The notes: generated by a model from the sequence alone, not told the origin. DNA of 64,000 nucleotides from Bemisia tabaci (GCF_918797505.1 NC_092800.1:36384263-36448262); one strand, 5' to 3'; counted from the stretch's first letter, positions 48,301-58,860 are shown. Numbers and translations are program-made.

Positions 48301-51300
48301 GCTGGTAAGAACCGGGGCATCATTTCTGGCGATTTTGCCGGTTTTTACCCGCTCCGCAACGAAAAATGAGGGGGGCAGCGGGGGTGTTTTGGATGTTTCC
48401 GTACTTTAAGGGGGTGGCAGTCCTTGTATTTCAATGCTCCGACTGATCGCAACGTTTCAAGGGTCCTCCTCAAGTTGGACATTAGTTTCGGGCATTATTT
48501 GTAGTGAATGTCCCGGTTTTTACCCGCTCTGCAACCAAAAATGAGGGGGGGCAGGGGGCTAAGAGTTTTGAAAACTCACTTTAAAGTCGCAGGCTGCGTT
48601 TGCGTTAACATTGGCAAGAAGTTCCACTCGGATTTGATGCTAAGTTTGAAGCTCTCCTGTGACTTTTCGCATTTTAATGCAATGTTTCATTGTAACAGGC
48701 CCATCCCCCCCTACGGGGGAGCTGTGGTGGCCCGGGGGCAATATGAAGACTTCGGTATCAGACTTGGAGTAAACGAGGACTCTTTGAAAAGAGAAACGGT
48801 ATGTCCAAGAGCCGCCGAAGCTACTCTAAAAAATGAAGGTACGGACCCCCTAAATAACCTTTGGACCCCCCTAACTTTTGACAGGGGGGTCAGATTGACT
48901 TCCGGTTTGCGCCAAAAAATTTTCTTTTTTCATGCTCTTTCTAACGATGTATCACATGATGGGGGTTGCCATTTGAAATTTTTGAGTTGCCCCCCGCCCC
49001 CCCTCCCCCTGGGGGGGTGAAGAACTGAAAAGTACCTCAAAAAGTTTCCCCCTCGATATGAGGAAGGACGCCACAAACCGCAAATCGATATCATAATTAG
49101 AACTAAAGTTATGGCCAGTGGTGCGTAACTTTTGAATAACCCTGTATATACCGGAACAGGGATTTCTCGTTGACCAACAGTAAATCTATTCAATTCAAAC
49201 AAGACACAATTCCTATTACTTTAAAGAGACGTTCGGTTGCTTCGAGGGGATTTACGGTTGATTCAACGAGGATTCATGTCGCAGTATACTTCACCCAGAA
49301 CTTGTTCTCCAAAGTGCGGAACTAGGGTTGCCACAGAATTTGATTGTGAATGAAATTCCCTGATATTTCCCAGACATATTTTGGAGGAATTCCCTGGCAA
49401 TTAAAGTTATGCCAGATGGTGAAAAAGACATTATTAGAAATAGTTTTCAGGCAAATTTGTTGTTCGAAAGTCAAACCTTTTTTAGAAAGCAAATAGAGGT
49501 GACTCGTGGATTTTTCCCTGCCATTTCCGTGTATTCCCTGACTTTGGTAACCCTGAAAATACCTAAGAAAAGTAGTCAATTGAGGAACGGTTAAGAAATA
49601 CAAACATTTTCAAGACACTTGTTGCTGAGGGTAGCTACCACTCCCGAATTTCAGACGCGACACGGCGCCAAAATCCCTTAAAATCCATAAACCAGTCGAG
49701 AAAAACGGGGTCCCTGGGCCGACCTAAGGAAAGCAGCGAGGGGTAGTAAATGGTAGAGCAAGAACGGGAACTCGCGGAGCTGAGGAGCTGCAGGCAAGAG
49801 AACAAGGGTGAAAGATATCAGTGGCGTGGCGAGAATGATCGATTATCGATATATCGCCATTTGAAGCTATGGTAAAGAATCGATTACTAAGGTATTCGCT
49901 GCGAACACCCTAATAATCGATCTTTTTTCATAGGTTTGAGTGGCGTATCGATCGATATATCGCAAAGCACGCCACGTCACTGAAAGATATTCAAATTGGG
50001 AGAGATTTATCAACGCGACCGGAACAACAGGAATCGAGATAATTTTTCAATTGGCGCGAACCCATAAAACGGGATGGAATAACGAGCGCGAAAAAAGGCG
50101 ACGATGGATGAGCCCCCCGCCCTCCGCTCTCCACCCCCGAATTGGCAGAATGGATGTCGTTCAACCCTCTTTACGAGCTCTGCAAGGGTGAAATCGCCGG
50201 AATCGGAATGAGGCGCCACCACACACGTCTACGCTTTAGAACAAGGAGGGGGTGCGATCCAGGCTGCCGTCGTGGGCAACCAAAAAGAGGTAAGGAAAGA
50301 GAACAGTGTTCGAAACTCACCTTATAGTTTTAGGAGCCGTGTGGCCCATCAAGCTCAATTTTTAGGGGCCATTGAAGATTTTTTGGGGCCAAATTGACTT
50401 TTTACCTACATATCACGGCGCATTTTGTGAAAAGTCAGACGCAAGATGTTTTAGTTACAGAAGTAGTAGCTGTAACCTGTAACTTTCGAAAAATCACCGA
50501 ACAGAAAAATTAGGATTTTTTTTTTTGAGGGGGGGGGGGGCACTTTTTAGGGGCCACGTTGGCGCAGAGCCTTCATTTTTGAGGCGCCATGACCGATTTT
50601 TTGGACGCATTTGGCGCGTTGGCGCCTGTGAGTTTCGAAGACTGAAAGGGAAATAGCTAAGGAGCTTGGAATAGAAAAAAGGGGGTTGAAGAAAATGAGA
50701 AAAAGAAAGAAAATAGGGGAAAGCAAGTAGTAGTAGAATATGATTATTTTTGAGATTTCCCTTACAACGTTTAGCGGTTGTTCCTTTATTTAATGCTTCT
50801 GATAGCAAAGGAAGGAGGACGATAATCGTTTCTCTATGATTTATTTTTTTAATGGAAGAGAACATCACTCAAAATTGGACGCATTTATGCTAAATGGAAC
50901 TATATGTAAGTGGAAAGATAGGGTGTGCTTGATAGTGCTCGGGCCATAAGAATGAATGGGAAATATAAAGCGCCAGTGACGTCAGCGGCAACTACGAGAG
51001 AAACGACGATCAACGACGCGGTCTTTAACTCATGAGCCCTATCCACAATGCTCTTGTCACATGCCCACGGCTCACGAGTTAGCGCTCAGTTCCTTTTGAT
51101 TTAATTGAAAATCCTGCTTTCCCATTTTCGCAATAGGAACTATATTCACTTTTACATTTGTTTTTTATCCGGCTTCCACGAGCATACCCCATCTTTCCAC
51201 TTGCGCATAGTTCCTTTTAGCATAAATATGTCCAATGGGTATATATAGTTGAAATTTTGGTGAGGGAGTACTTTCATCCACAGTGCTCACTGCTCATCTT

Positions 51301-54300
51301 CTTCGGAGAACTCAAAAACTCGCCTACATAGAAAATAGTTGAGTACTTCTCTGATATATTTGCGAACGTACTTAGAGCTTCCCGCTTGTTTTTCCTCTTA
51401 TCTCTCATCTTAAAAAAAAAATAGAAGAGAAGCTAAAAATTCTGACATTTTCACGGTTGGCGCCCGACGCGAGCAAAGACTTTCCAGTGACGAAGCGATT
51501 ATAATCGCTTCGCCGATTTTGTGCTCAAGTTCTTTGCGGTCGGGTAAGAACTTGGCACAGCTGAAAAGCGTGTGTTCAGGGGTGTCAAACACTCCTGGAC
51601 AGTGGGGACAGGAATCAGAAGAAGACGCGCCGTTGCGGTACAAGTTGATGCAAATAGAATTTAATTATTTGCACTTTCTAATCATCTGCAGACGAAGTTT
51701 GCCATTCTTTTTCTTTTTATCTCGAGAGCTCCTTGAGGCCTTAATGAGACCAAAAATGAGGTCTTAATGAGGCCTTGATGTGGCCTTAATGAGGCCTTGA
51801 TGATGCCTTAATGATGCCATAATGTGGCCTAGATGAGACCTTAATGAGGCTTTAATGAGGCCTTAATGAGGCCTTAATGAGGCCTTAATGAGGCCTTAAT
51901 GTGGCCTTAATGTGGCCTAGATAAGACCTTAATGCGCCCTTAATGACGCCTTAATGTGGCCGTAATGAGGCCGTAATGAGACCTAATGAAGCCTTAATGA
52001 GACCTCAATGAGGCCTAATGAGGCCTCAAATGGCTAAGCCAATCAAAGGTGGATCCACCACAATGGCGTAGCGTGAATGATTGATTATCGATACTTCCCC
52101 ACTTGAAGCTATGGTAAACAATCGATTATTGAGGTGCTCGTTGCGAACACCCTGTCTATCGATATTTTCCCATAGGTTTAAATAGCAGATCAATCGATAT
52201 ATCGCAAAGCGTACCACGCCATTGGTGCTTTTTGCCTTCGCGAGATCGCGACGGGCGGATCCGAGTTCCGCGCATAGTGATATCACAGGAGCATTCTGGC
52301 CGCCTGGAACACGTTGAGTATATCGAGCCATTTTGGAAACATATTAATGATGTGTTTGGCTTGTCTCGGAGGAGAACGTGCCGCACTTGGCGCGGAATTC
52401 CGAGACTCTTCGCAGCGCATGAAATATCGTTTCCCGCCGAGACGCGAGATGAAAAATGATTTGTAACCGCCCAACTTACTTCTTCTCTTCTTCTTAATTT
52501 TCATTCCGGGATCGGTAATGGAAGCTCACGCGTGAATAGGAAATCTTGAGCTATTCGACTATTCCGTCGCTCCTCTGGCATAAGGGCGTATCTCAATTTC
52601 CGCATGAGCCCAAGAAAGCATGAATTTGAATGTAACCCAAAGCTCACGTGGAAATCCAGATACGCCCTTACGCCAGAGGAGCGACGATTTGTACTCGTTG
52701 ACGGTGGGTCCGGGTTCCTTTGATCCTTTGGACCGGCTGCATTGAAAAGGATACGTCTTTTCTTTTGAAAAAATGTCCGGAGGGGGGAGTGGAGAGGGAG
52801 TCGGGCTGTCCAATGAAATACAAGTCAAAAGAAGGCTTTGAAGAGTTATTAATCAGGATGTACATATACCCGTCCAAATGAACAGAGGGGCTGTTCCTGA
52901 GTTACGAAACGCACTTTTCCGGCATGTTTCACCCCCCTTCCCCCTCGAACACTTTTGTGGCGTAATTCCCCATGCTTTGACACTTTAAAAAAACGGCGTA
53001 AGGGTCTTCTCAACCCCCCCTCCCCATAGAAAATTACGTATAGTAATTTAGGGATGGTCTCAATGCAGAGACTGCGGTCCACGGAAGTAACGCTTTCAGA
53101 AAATTCAGCGTAATTTTTTTCGGGCTGAATTTTACGATTCCGACAGAAAAATATTTCTTTTGTCTTGAAGAATAAGTTGGGTAGTTTTGTTCATTTGTTT
53201 GCTAGTGTAGAGTTGTATTTATAGGCGTAGCTAGACTGTTGATACGCCTTACCTATATTTAGACGCATTTTAAGGCTTTCGTAAAACGCAAATTTCCTAT
53301 TTATTTATACAATGGGTAATTTCAGCTCAAAATACTTTCAAATTGATGGATTCAACAAATAATCTTTTTTTCCTCCTACACCCAGAATTTCGGGGGGGGG
53401 GGGGGGTTAAATGATACTTTTTTCAATTCTGCGCGCGAAAGCCCCCTGGGCCCTACACCCCCTGGCCTACGCTTGGTTGGAGCATAATCCGGTGATTCCG
53501 TGTCTAAAGAATGGGATTAGAATCAAATCTCAGCGGCACTCAAATCTTGCTGGCAAATACGTCAGTGTGCTACAAAAGCGGAGTGCCTTCAATTTTTCCA
53601 GTAGGCAACTTGGACAGCTCTTGAGCACAAATAGTTGCATTCAGACTTACGTACCCCAGTCTATCTTTCTTTCTTAATTTAATGGCTTTACTACTCTGCC
53701 GTGATGGCGAAGAGAGCCGTAAGTGCAAATTTTCGAAATCGAGTTTTCTTCAAAATTCGTCTAAACTCTTTTAGATGAAATTACTGAGACAGCTAAAACA
53801 GCAAAATTTATCCTAATTTAATGAAAACTAGACGTATGTAAAAGCCGTAAGTGCACAAAAAATGACACAGTTTTTTTTCAAGACAGCCGTAGATGCATGA
53901 GAGCCAATGAAAACAGTGCTTTCCAGTTAAGTGCCGCCCTCTTCTGCCATTTTCTAACCTGAAAATGTGTTTGTTGTGCGTCTAAAACGCAACCACGAAA
54001 GCATGCAGAAAATAGCACTTACGGCTGTCTTGCCTGACAATAACCTAGCATGAAAATGAAAAATACCCTTTTTATGTAATGGAAATAAAACCAGTCGATT
54101 TTTAATCATCCATACGATTTCTAGGAGTCTTCCGGACGATAAGTGGCAATTTGACAAAGAACGGAGGCTTCTTTCAATAAAATGATCGTGTCAGAAGCTT
54201 CTGAGCCCGTTTTCTCGAAACTTCATTTTTGCACTTACGGCTCTCTTCGCTATTACGGCAGTACTGAGTTATAACTTGTAGAGTGCTGAACTGACCTTGG

Positions 54301-54742
54301 AAGGAGCGTCGTTATGAACGGAGGCGATGATGATAACCTCCTTGGGCCGATTGGGGATAATCGGCATGGGGAGCGGGATATCCCCGTTGGCGGCGGCGGC
54401 CTTGAGGGAGGTGGCGTACAGCTTGTGTCCGACGGAGTGGTGGCAGATGGCGACGGTGAGGCTGGGGACGACGTAGACGACGAGCATGAGGACGGCCGTG
54501 TAGGCGGCGCGGAAGGTGCGCGAGGGCCAGAGCTCCTCGCACCCGCCGCCGGGCGAGACGTGGCGGGCCCAGAGGAGCGGCCCGGAGACGAGGGCCGCCA
54601 GGAGCCAGATGGCCGCCACCATCCAGTGCTGCACCCGCGTCGCCGACTGGGCCCGCGTCATGATCCGCGGGTGCTTGATCGACGTGTACCGGTCCAGCGA
54701 GAGCATCATCAGCGAGAGGGTCGAGGCCGCTACCGGGATCGT
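39447..54742 (-). CDS. Class A (rhodopsin-like) GPCR, 3' exons only (TM3 to C-terminus)
   Basis: Exons on the minus strand: 54742-54296, 43210-42833, 39824-39447, all phase 0 with AG/GT borders. The first starts inside TM3 and has LDRY (DRY motif), TM4, an extracellular-loop Cys (GGCEELW) and TM5. The second encodes most of a roughly 130-residue third intracellular loop rich in Arg, His, Gly and Pro, then TM6 with CWFPYV. The third has TM7 with NPLVYW (NPxxY) and a tail of about 90 residues ending in TGA at 39449-39447. TM1, TM2 and the TM3 disulfide Cys must be in upstream exons; none were found up to 64000. It is probably a peptide-type receptor; the ligand was not identified. Exons are strikingly GC-rich inside AT-rich introns of 3.0 and 11.1 kb. 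Confidence 0.9.
39895..40204. mobile_element. hAT-like non-autonomous element (TAGAGTCCC ends), copy 1
   Basis: 310 bp with ends TAGAGTCCCTTTACTGAGAG and its inverse. It is flanked by a perfect 8-bp duplication ATGAGCCG. The second copy is inverted at 45843. Confidence 0.85.
40231..41010 (-). mobile_element. Palindrome-core repeat, copy 1, inverted and interrupted
   Basis: The palindromic core is at 40231-40320. Its flank, in the reverse orientation of the other copies, resumes at 40905 (ACGCCTCTCC, GTTTGGCT, CAACTCATGATTTTGAAAT). The gap is the 565-bp element at 40340. Confidence 0.7.
40340..40904. mobile_element. 565-bp TIR element (CTGCCGTGATAGCGAAG ends), copy 1
   Basis: Inverted ends carry GAGAGCCGTAAGTGCAAA, and internal CAGCCGTAAGTGC recurs inverted. 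It is flanked by a 4-bp duplication TACG. The second copy is at 53696. Confidence 0.85.
41213..41600 (+). mobile_element. Palindrome-core repeat, copy 2
   Basis: The left flank has AAAATCATGAGTTGAAAAAC and GAGCCAAACG, the core is at 41311-41410, and the right flank has AAGCAACTATTTC and ends CGCAAAATAAAT. Upstream similarity to the copy at 58470 starts near 41070. Confidence 0.75.
41822..42256. mobile_element. TIR element (GGTCAGTTGCGCTGGTCACA ends), copy 1
   Basis: Long inverted arms with TCCACCGCGG near the centre. It lies in the intron left of GPCR exon 43210-42833; its sister is to the right of that exon. Confidence 0.65.
42303..42825. mobile_element. Foldback element next to a GPCR splice donor
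   Basis: Arms of about 210 bp (CTCTCAAGTTGAGGCCAAAA and inverse; CATCAAGACAAACTCTCCAT and inverse). A long poly(T) tract lies immediately left (about 42259-42300). The right end is within about 8 bases of the donor of GPCR exon 43210-42833. Confidence 0.7.
43400..43840. mobile_element. TIR element (GGTCAGTTGCG ends), copy 2
   Basis: Ends AATGGGTCAGTTGCG and CGCAACTGACCCATT, with arms near 190 bp. Shares ACCGCGGTAGTAACACCC-type sequence with copy 1. Confidence 0.75.
43897..44716. mobile_element. TIR element (AATTGAGGAGC ends) with an internal palindrome
   Basis: The left end AATTGAGGAGCATTCCGG faces CCGGAAAGCTCCTCAATT at the right. Just inside the left end is a palindrome around GGGCACATACGCGTATGTGC. 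CCGGAAAAAGGGCACATA recurs at 44472. Confidence 0.6.
45825..46396. mobile_element. 252-bp MITE (GTCACCTTCC ends), copy 2, split by a hAT-like element
   Basis: Same ends as the element at 32150. Removing the inserted 312 bp and its 8-bp duplication leaves 252 bp, the length of the intact copy. Confidence 0.8.
45843..46154. mobile_element. hAT-like non-autonomous element (TAGAGTCCC ends), copy 2
   Basis: 312 bp, inverted relative to copy 1, flanked by a perfect 8-bp duplication GGCCAAAG that lies inside the 252-bp MITE. Confidence 0.85.
47334..49145. mobile_element. Giant foldback element, arms of about 826 bp
   Basis: Ends ACAGGGTTATTCAAAAGTTA and its inverse. Every matched pair of arm positions sums to about 96479, so the arms (47334-48160 and 48319-49145) stay collinear apart from poly-C length changes. 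The 159-bp centre is a diverged third copy of an arm-internal unit of about 175 bp. The right arm has a 170-codon frame (48508-49020); its counterpart in the left arm is shifted. No domain was recognised in it. Confidence 0.85.
49324..49554. mobile_element. Possible short TIR element (AGGGTTGCCA ends)
   Basis: AGGGTTGCCA at the left faces TTGGTAACCCT at the right, with repeated ATTCCCTG words inside, as in the block at 3450. Confidence 0.45.
49819..49982. mobile_element. hAT-like MITE (CAGTGGCGTGGCG ends), copy 1
   Basis: 164 bp, ends CAGTGGCGTGGCG and CACGCCACGTCACTG, with a perfect 8-bp duplication AAAGATAT. Inside are CGATTATCGATATATCG and CATTTGAAGCTATGG. Confidence 0.85.
50875..51235. 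mobile_element. 361-bp TIR element (TTGGACGCATTTATGC ends)
   Basis: The ends read TTGGACGCATTTATGCTAAA and its inverse, with one or two mismatches. A second inverted pair (GTGGAAAGATAGGGT) lies just inside. A deleted relative is at 19059. Confidence 0.7.
51410..51690 (-). pseudogene. Fragment of a LINE C-terminus (Cys/His knuckle after the RT region)
   Basis: A frame of about 80 codons contains INLYRN, then CPHC, DTPEH and LFSC. This CCHC arrangement is typical of the extreme C-terminus of R1/jockey-type non-LTR ORFs. No reverse transcriptase is next to it, so it is a decayed scrap. It abuts the 12-bp minisatellite at 51731. Confidence 0.6.
51731..52028. repeat. 12-bp minisatellite (GGCCTTAATGAG)
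   Basis: About 25 tandem units, mostly GGCCTTAATGAG with variants such as GGCCTTGATGTG and GACCTTAATGAG. It lies between the LINE fragment and a hAT-like MITE. Confidence 0.9.
52061..52224. mobile_element. hAT-like MITE (CAGTGGCG family), copy 2
   Basis: 164 bp, ends CAATGGCGTAGCG and ACCACGCCATTG. No target duplication was recognised, so it is probably older than the other two copies. Confidence 0.75.
52564..52687. repeat. Foldback repeat
   Basis: CGTCGCTCCTCTGGCATAAG at the left pairs with CTTACGCCAGAGGAGCGACG at the right, and the pairing extends through GGGCGTATCT. The arms are about 50 bp. Confidence 0.65.
53696..54261. mobile_element. 565-bp TIR element, copy 2, beside a GPCR exon
   Basis: 566 bp with the same ends as the element at 40340, flanked by TACT on both sides. 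It ends 35 bases from the exon that encodes TM3-TM5. Confidence 0.85.
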
Positions 54743-54815
54743 CTGCAACATGAATTGAAACACGTCAGCATCTATCGATAATAGACTGAATTAATACATT
54801 TTTAAAACGTGGCAA

Positions 54816-55081
54816 TTGAGGCACTGGATGCGAAAAGGGCACTTCTAGATTGCAGTGTTTCAGAATCTCTGTTGCTCATTAATCCCTTGGAGAAGAATTT
54901 AATGAGTGATTTTGCCAGGATTCTTTCCATAGAAAATTGTAGAATCATGAGGAATATTCAGTGAAATTTTTATTCAAATGGATGCATTCACTTTCCTTAC
55001 AATGAATGAAATATTAGAGGAGACTCTGAAATGCACCAACCGAGAAGTGCGGGAAGTGCCCTTTCAGCACCGGTGCCTCAA
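54816..55081. mobile_element. 266-bp MITE (TTGAGGC ends), copy 2
   Basis: Starts TTGAGGCACTGG and ends GGTGCCTCAA. Same length and order of blocks as the element at 27361. Confidence 0.7.
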
Positions 55082-55432
55082 ATATTCGTGGAGCCTTTTC
55101 CAAGCGATGGCATCGATATTCATCTCAATGAGCTGTAACTGTCTTAAAAGAAACTACAAAAATGAATATGAGGGGAAAAACCAAGAAGCACGGAATCTTT
55201 GGTTTTAACCCATTTGTGCATCGATCATATAGAGTCAAATACGTCCAATTTTGAGAGGTTGCTTGCGTATACACTATACGCTGCAGCAGAGTAAAATCAC
55301 AAAATATAAAAGAAAAAATTAAAGTGCTTCGGAAATCATTGAATTTGACACGGATAACTTAATATTCATAAAACACTCATTATATTTTCCTTTGATACAT
55401 ATATTTTTTTCAATCAGTTTAAATGAGAATAA

Positions 55433-55815
55433 TCCACGCAGAGTGTGCAAACATTTCAAAATCATGAGTTGAAAAACGTTGACTCCGCGAGTTTAAACAT
55501 TAGAGCCAAACACTGAGCGGGGCGGCGTGGTGCGCTGCCAGCGCGACACGCACATTGGCGCCTACAAACCTAACTGGGATACTTCACGCATTGCGCAATG
55601 CGTGTGGTATCCCAGTTAGGTTTGTAGGCGCCAGTGCGCGTGTCACGCTGGTCGTCCTCGCCCACCGCCGCGCCGTGGCGTGCCACGGCGCTTCAAGCAA
55701 CTATTTCGCCACAGAGATGTTGCACAGTATCATACGAAATCGAAGGCGCTCAATGTTGGAAGAATGACAGGCATCTATTAAGATGCGGAGCTATCCTCGC
55801 AAAATAAATCGGTCT
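55433..55815 (+). mobile_element. Palindrome-core repeat, copy 3
   Basis: The same left flank, core (55541-55640, with a few mismatches) and right flank ending CGCAAAATAAATC as copy 2. Confidence 0.8.
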
Positions 55816-56145
55816 AAATATACGACCATGTTCCGTTTTCATTGGAAATGTTAAAAAGTAAGATGTTGTGCGAGTCGTAATACGCGATTCAAATCACGCA
55901 CACTGCAGCTACTATTAAACGAAATCAAAGAGGGAGGGCAATACACTATCGTAAGCTACTCTCTAGAGTCACGTCGTAACTCTCACAATCAGTGCGGTTT
56001 TACGAAATGGCTTGGTTCAAAGGCCCCCGGGGTAGAACCGTGGGAATCGCGAGACAGAAAATTAATATTTTGACAAACTCTATAAATCTGAACTCTGTAT
56101 CGATTTGGAGCACACTGCTTCATCTCACATACTTCGCTTCCTACA

Positions 56146-56952
56146 CTGCCGTGCTGAGGAAAAACGCCGTAAGAACATCCGAGCGTTGCCAAATCTCCAC
56201 AAATTATCCATGCATTTTTGAGGAAAGTCATGAATATTTTTTCTTGAAATTATTTTCAGATAATTTAGATCAAATTACGAACTAAAGTATCTGAAAAATC
56301 GGGAGAAAAATATTCAAAAATTTGCCGAATAATGGACCACTAGACAAGGTACGAATTTAAGCATTCTGATACATGTTCCTTATCCAGAATTACACGTAAA
56401 ACTCGATTCTCGCATCTAAAATTACTGAAATCAACCCCTGGCTAATATATTAAGGTTTTCATTTTACATTGGTTACGGGAAATTTGAATTTTCCGGTAAC
56501 AAGAAACACAATACTCTACGTGAGTCAAATCGAGCAATACAATGGTTTTGGCAGGCTTTTCAATCAAACATTATTCATTTCCCAACCTTTGTCGTTCAAA
56601 GTGGAAACAATTAGCTATTACTGAGCCAAGGCTTTAGGATTAAGGTTGCAAGATTTTCATATCGCAGAGACTGTCATGGTAGCATTTAGTGTGCGTTTAG
56701 ACTCACGTAGAGCATTTGAGTTTTCATGAGCGGGAGGTTTTAATTCACGCGTCAAAAAACATTAGATATCTTGGTTAGGAGTTTATATCAGTAATTTTTG
56801 TTGCGCTAATCGTGGTCTACGTAAAATTTTGATCAAGTAACATGTATCAGAATGCTTAACTTCGTACCTTGTCTGGTGGTCCATTAGTGATTTATCAGAG
56901 GAAATTTGGCAACGCCTGAAGGCTCATACGGCGTTTTGCCGCGGCAAGGCAG
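56146..56952. mobile_element. MITE, CTGCCGTG family, copy 3, split by another element
   Basis: Ends CTGCCGTGCTGAGGAAAAAC and CCGCGGCAAGGCAG, flanked by TACA and TATA. Removing 56332-56884 and the TA duplication leaves 252 bp, the family length. Confidence 0.8.
56332..56884. mobile_element. 553-bp TIR element (ATGGACCACTAGACAAGG ends), copy 1
   Basis: The inverted ends continue TACGAATTTAAGCATTCTGA. TA flanks both sides. It is inserted in the MITE at 56146. Confidence 0.8.
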
Positions 56953-57109
56953 TATATGGAGATGCATCATCGCCGAGAAGCTGGTTGAAGTTAAGACCAC
57001 TTCGGAAAGTTGAACTCGCTTCCTCGAGATAAATATTTATGGGGTGGCGTCGCCCAAGTCCCTGCTTATCCCCACTCGTTTACCCTCCAAGCTCGTCTAG
57101 TTTCTTTAT

Positions 57110-57835
57110 CATATGGTTTCTTTGTGCTCGTATTTTTGGCGTCGAACACACGCCGACCTGAGTGGAACCTATCTGATGGTTTTGAGTTTCAGTCTGGTTA
57201 CGGGTTATCGACACTAATTTTTGGAAATCAAAAGGAATAGACCACTAGACAAGGTACGAATTTAAGCATTCTGATACATGGTTCTTAACCAGAGTTTCAC
57301 GTAGAATACGATTCACGCAACGAAAATTACTGAAACCAACTCCTAACGAAGATATTAACGTTTTTATTTCACATTGGTTACAGGGAATTCGAACCGCCCG
57401 CTTACAAGAAACTCAAAGCTCTACGTGAGTCAAATCGCGCACTACAGCATATCATATGGTTTCTTTGTGCTCATATTTTTGGCGTCGAACACACGACAAC
57501 CTGAGTGGAACCTATATCTGATAGTTTTGAGCTTCGGTCTAGTTACGGGTTATCGACACTAATTTTTGGAAATCAAAAGGAATGGACCACCAGACAAGGT
57601 ACGAATTTAAGCATTCTGATACATGTTTTTTAAGCGGAATTTCACGTAGAACACGATTCACGCAACGAAAATTACTGAAACCAACTCCTAACGAAGATAT
57701 TAACGTTTTTATTTCACATTGGTTACAGGGAATTCGAACTGCCCGCTTACAAGAAACTCAAAGCTCTAATTACAAATAAGCTCTAATTACAAAACAAAAT
57801 AATTTTTAAAACATATTATTATAAAAATACATATA
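57110..57835. repeat. Tandem left-arm copies of the 553-bp element with a flanking segment
   Basis: A unit of about 345 bp (ATATGGTTTCTTTGTGCTC, GGCGTCGAACACACG, then GACCACTAGACAAGG) repeats. Left ends lie at about 57237 and 57583 with no matching right ends. Confidence 0.75.
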
Positions 57836-58385
57836 ATGGACCACTAGACAAGGCACTAATTTAAGCAATCTGATACATGTTTCTAAAGCAGAATTTCACG
57901 TAGAACACGATTCGCGCAACGAAAATTACTGAAACCAACTCCTAACGAAGATATTAACGTTTTTATTTCACATTGGTTACGAGGAATTTGAACTGCCCGC
58001 TCACAAGAAACTCAAAGCTCTACGTGAGTCAAATCGCGCACTATTACGGTTTCAGCAAGCTTCTCAATCGAGCAATGTTCATTTCCCTCCACGTGTTGTT
58101 CAAACTATTAGCAATTTGCTATAGCGGAGCCAAAGCGTCAAGATTGAGGTTGCCAGATTTTTATATCGCAGAGACTTTCATGATAAACGTTCAGCGCGCG
58201 ATGTGAATCACGTAGAGCATTGAGTTTTCATGAGCGTGGCTTGAATTCACGCATCAAGAATCATTAAATATCTTCGTAAGGCGTCGATTTCGGTAATTTT
58301 CGTGTGCGTATCGTGTTCTACGTGAAATTTTGGTCAAGAAACATGTATCAAAATGCTGAAATTCGTACTTTGTCTAATAGTCCAT
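57836..58385. mobile_element. 553-bp TIR element, copy 2
   Basis: 550 bp with both ends present (ATGGACCACTAGACAAGG and CTTTGTCTAATAGTCCAT), flanked by TA. A right end alone recurs at about 58890-58935. Confidence 0.8.
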
Positions 58386-58469
58386 TATTTTTTTCATCAA
58401 TTTAAATACGTCAAATACGTCTTGCTCAAATTGATGAAAAGAAAAAATATGTATTCAAGGAAAATATAA

Positions 58470-58860
58470 TGAATGTTTTGTAAATGTTAATGTGGTCCTT
58501 TGTCGAATTTAATGATTCCCAAAGCACTTTAATTCTTTATTTTATATTTTGTGCTTTTACCTTGCTGCAGCGTGGAGTACACGCAAGCAAACGCTCAAAA
58601 TTGGACGTATTCGACTATTAAAATCCGTGCAGAGTGTGTAAAAATTTCAAAATCATGAGTTGAAAAACGCTGACTCCGCGAGTTTTAATATTAGAGCCAA
58701 ACGCAGAGCGGAGAGGCGTGCTGTCAGCGCACCACACGCACTGGCGCCTACAAACCTAACTGGGATACTTCACGCATTGCGCAATGCGTGAAGTATCCCA
58801 GTTAGGTTTGTAGGCGCCAGTGCGTGCGTCACGCTCTGCGTCCCCGCCCGCCGCGCCGAG
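58470..58860 (+). mobile_element. Palindrome-core repeat, copy 4, with a perfect 92-bp palindrome
   Basis: The core 58735-58826 is an exact palindrome without a loop (46-bp arms, centre CATTGCGCAATG). Flanks match the copies at 41213 and 55433. Confidence 0.9.

Noticed and set aside
48508..49020. 170-codon frame in the right arm of the giant foldback as a transposase or other protein
   Set aside because: No known motif, poly-C and poly-G tracts are translated within it, and the left-arm copy is frameshifted. Kept only as part of the element.
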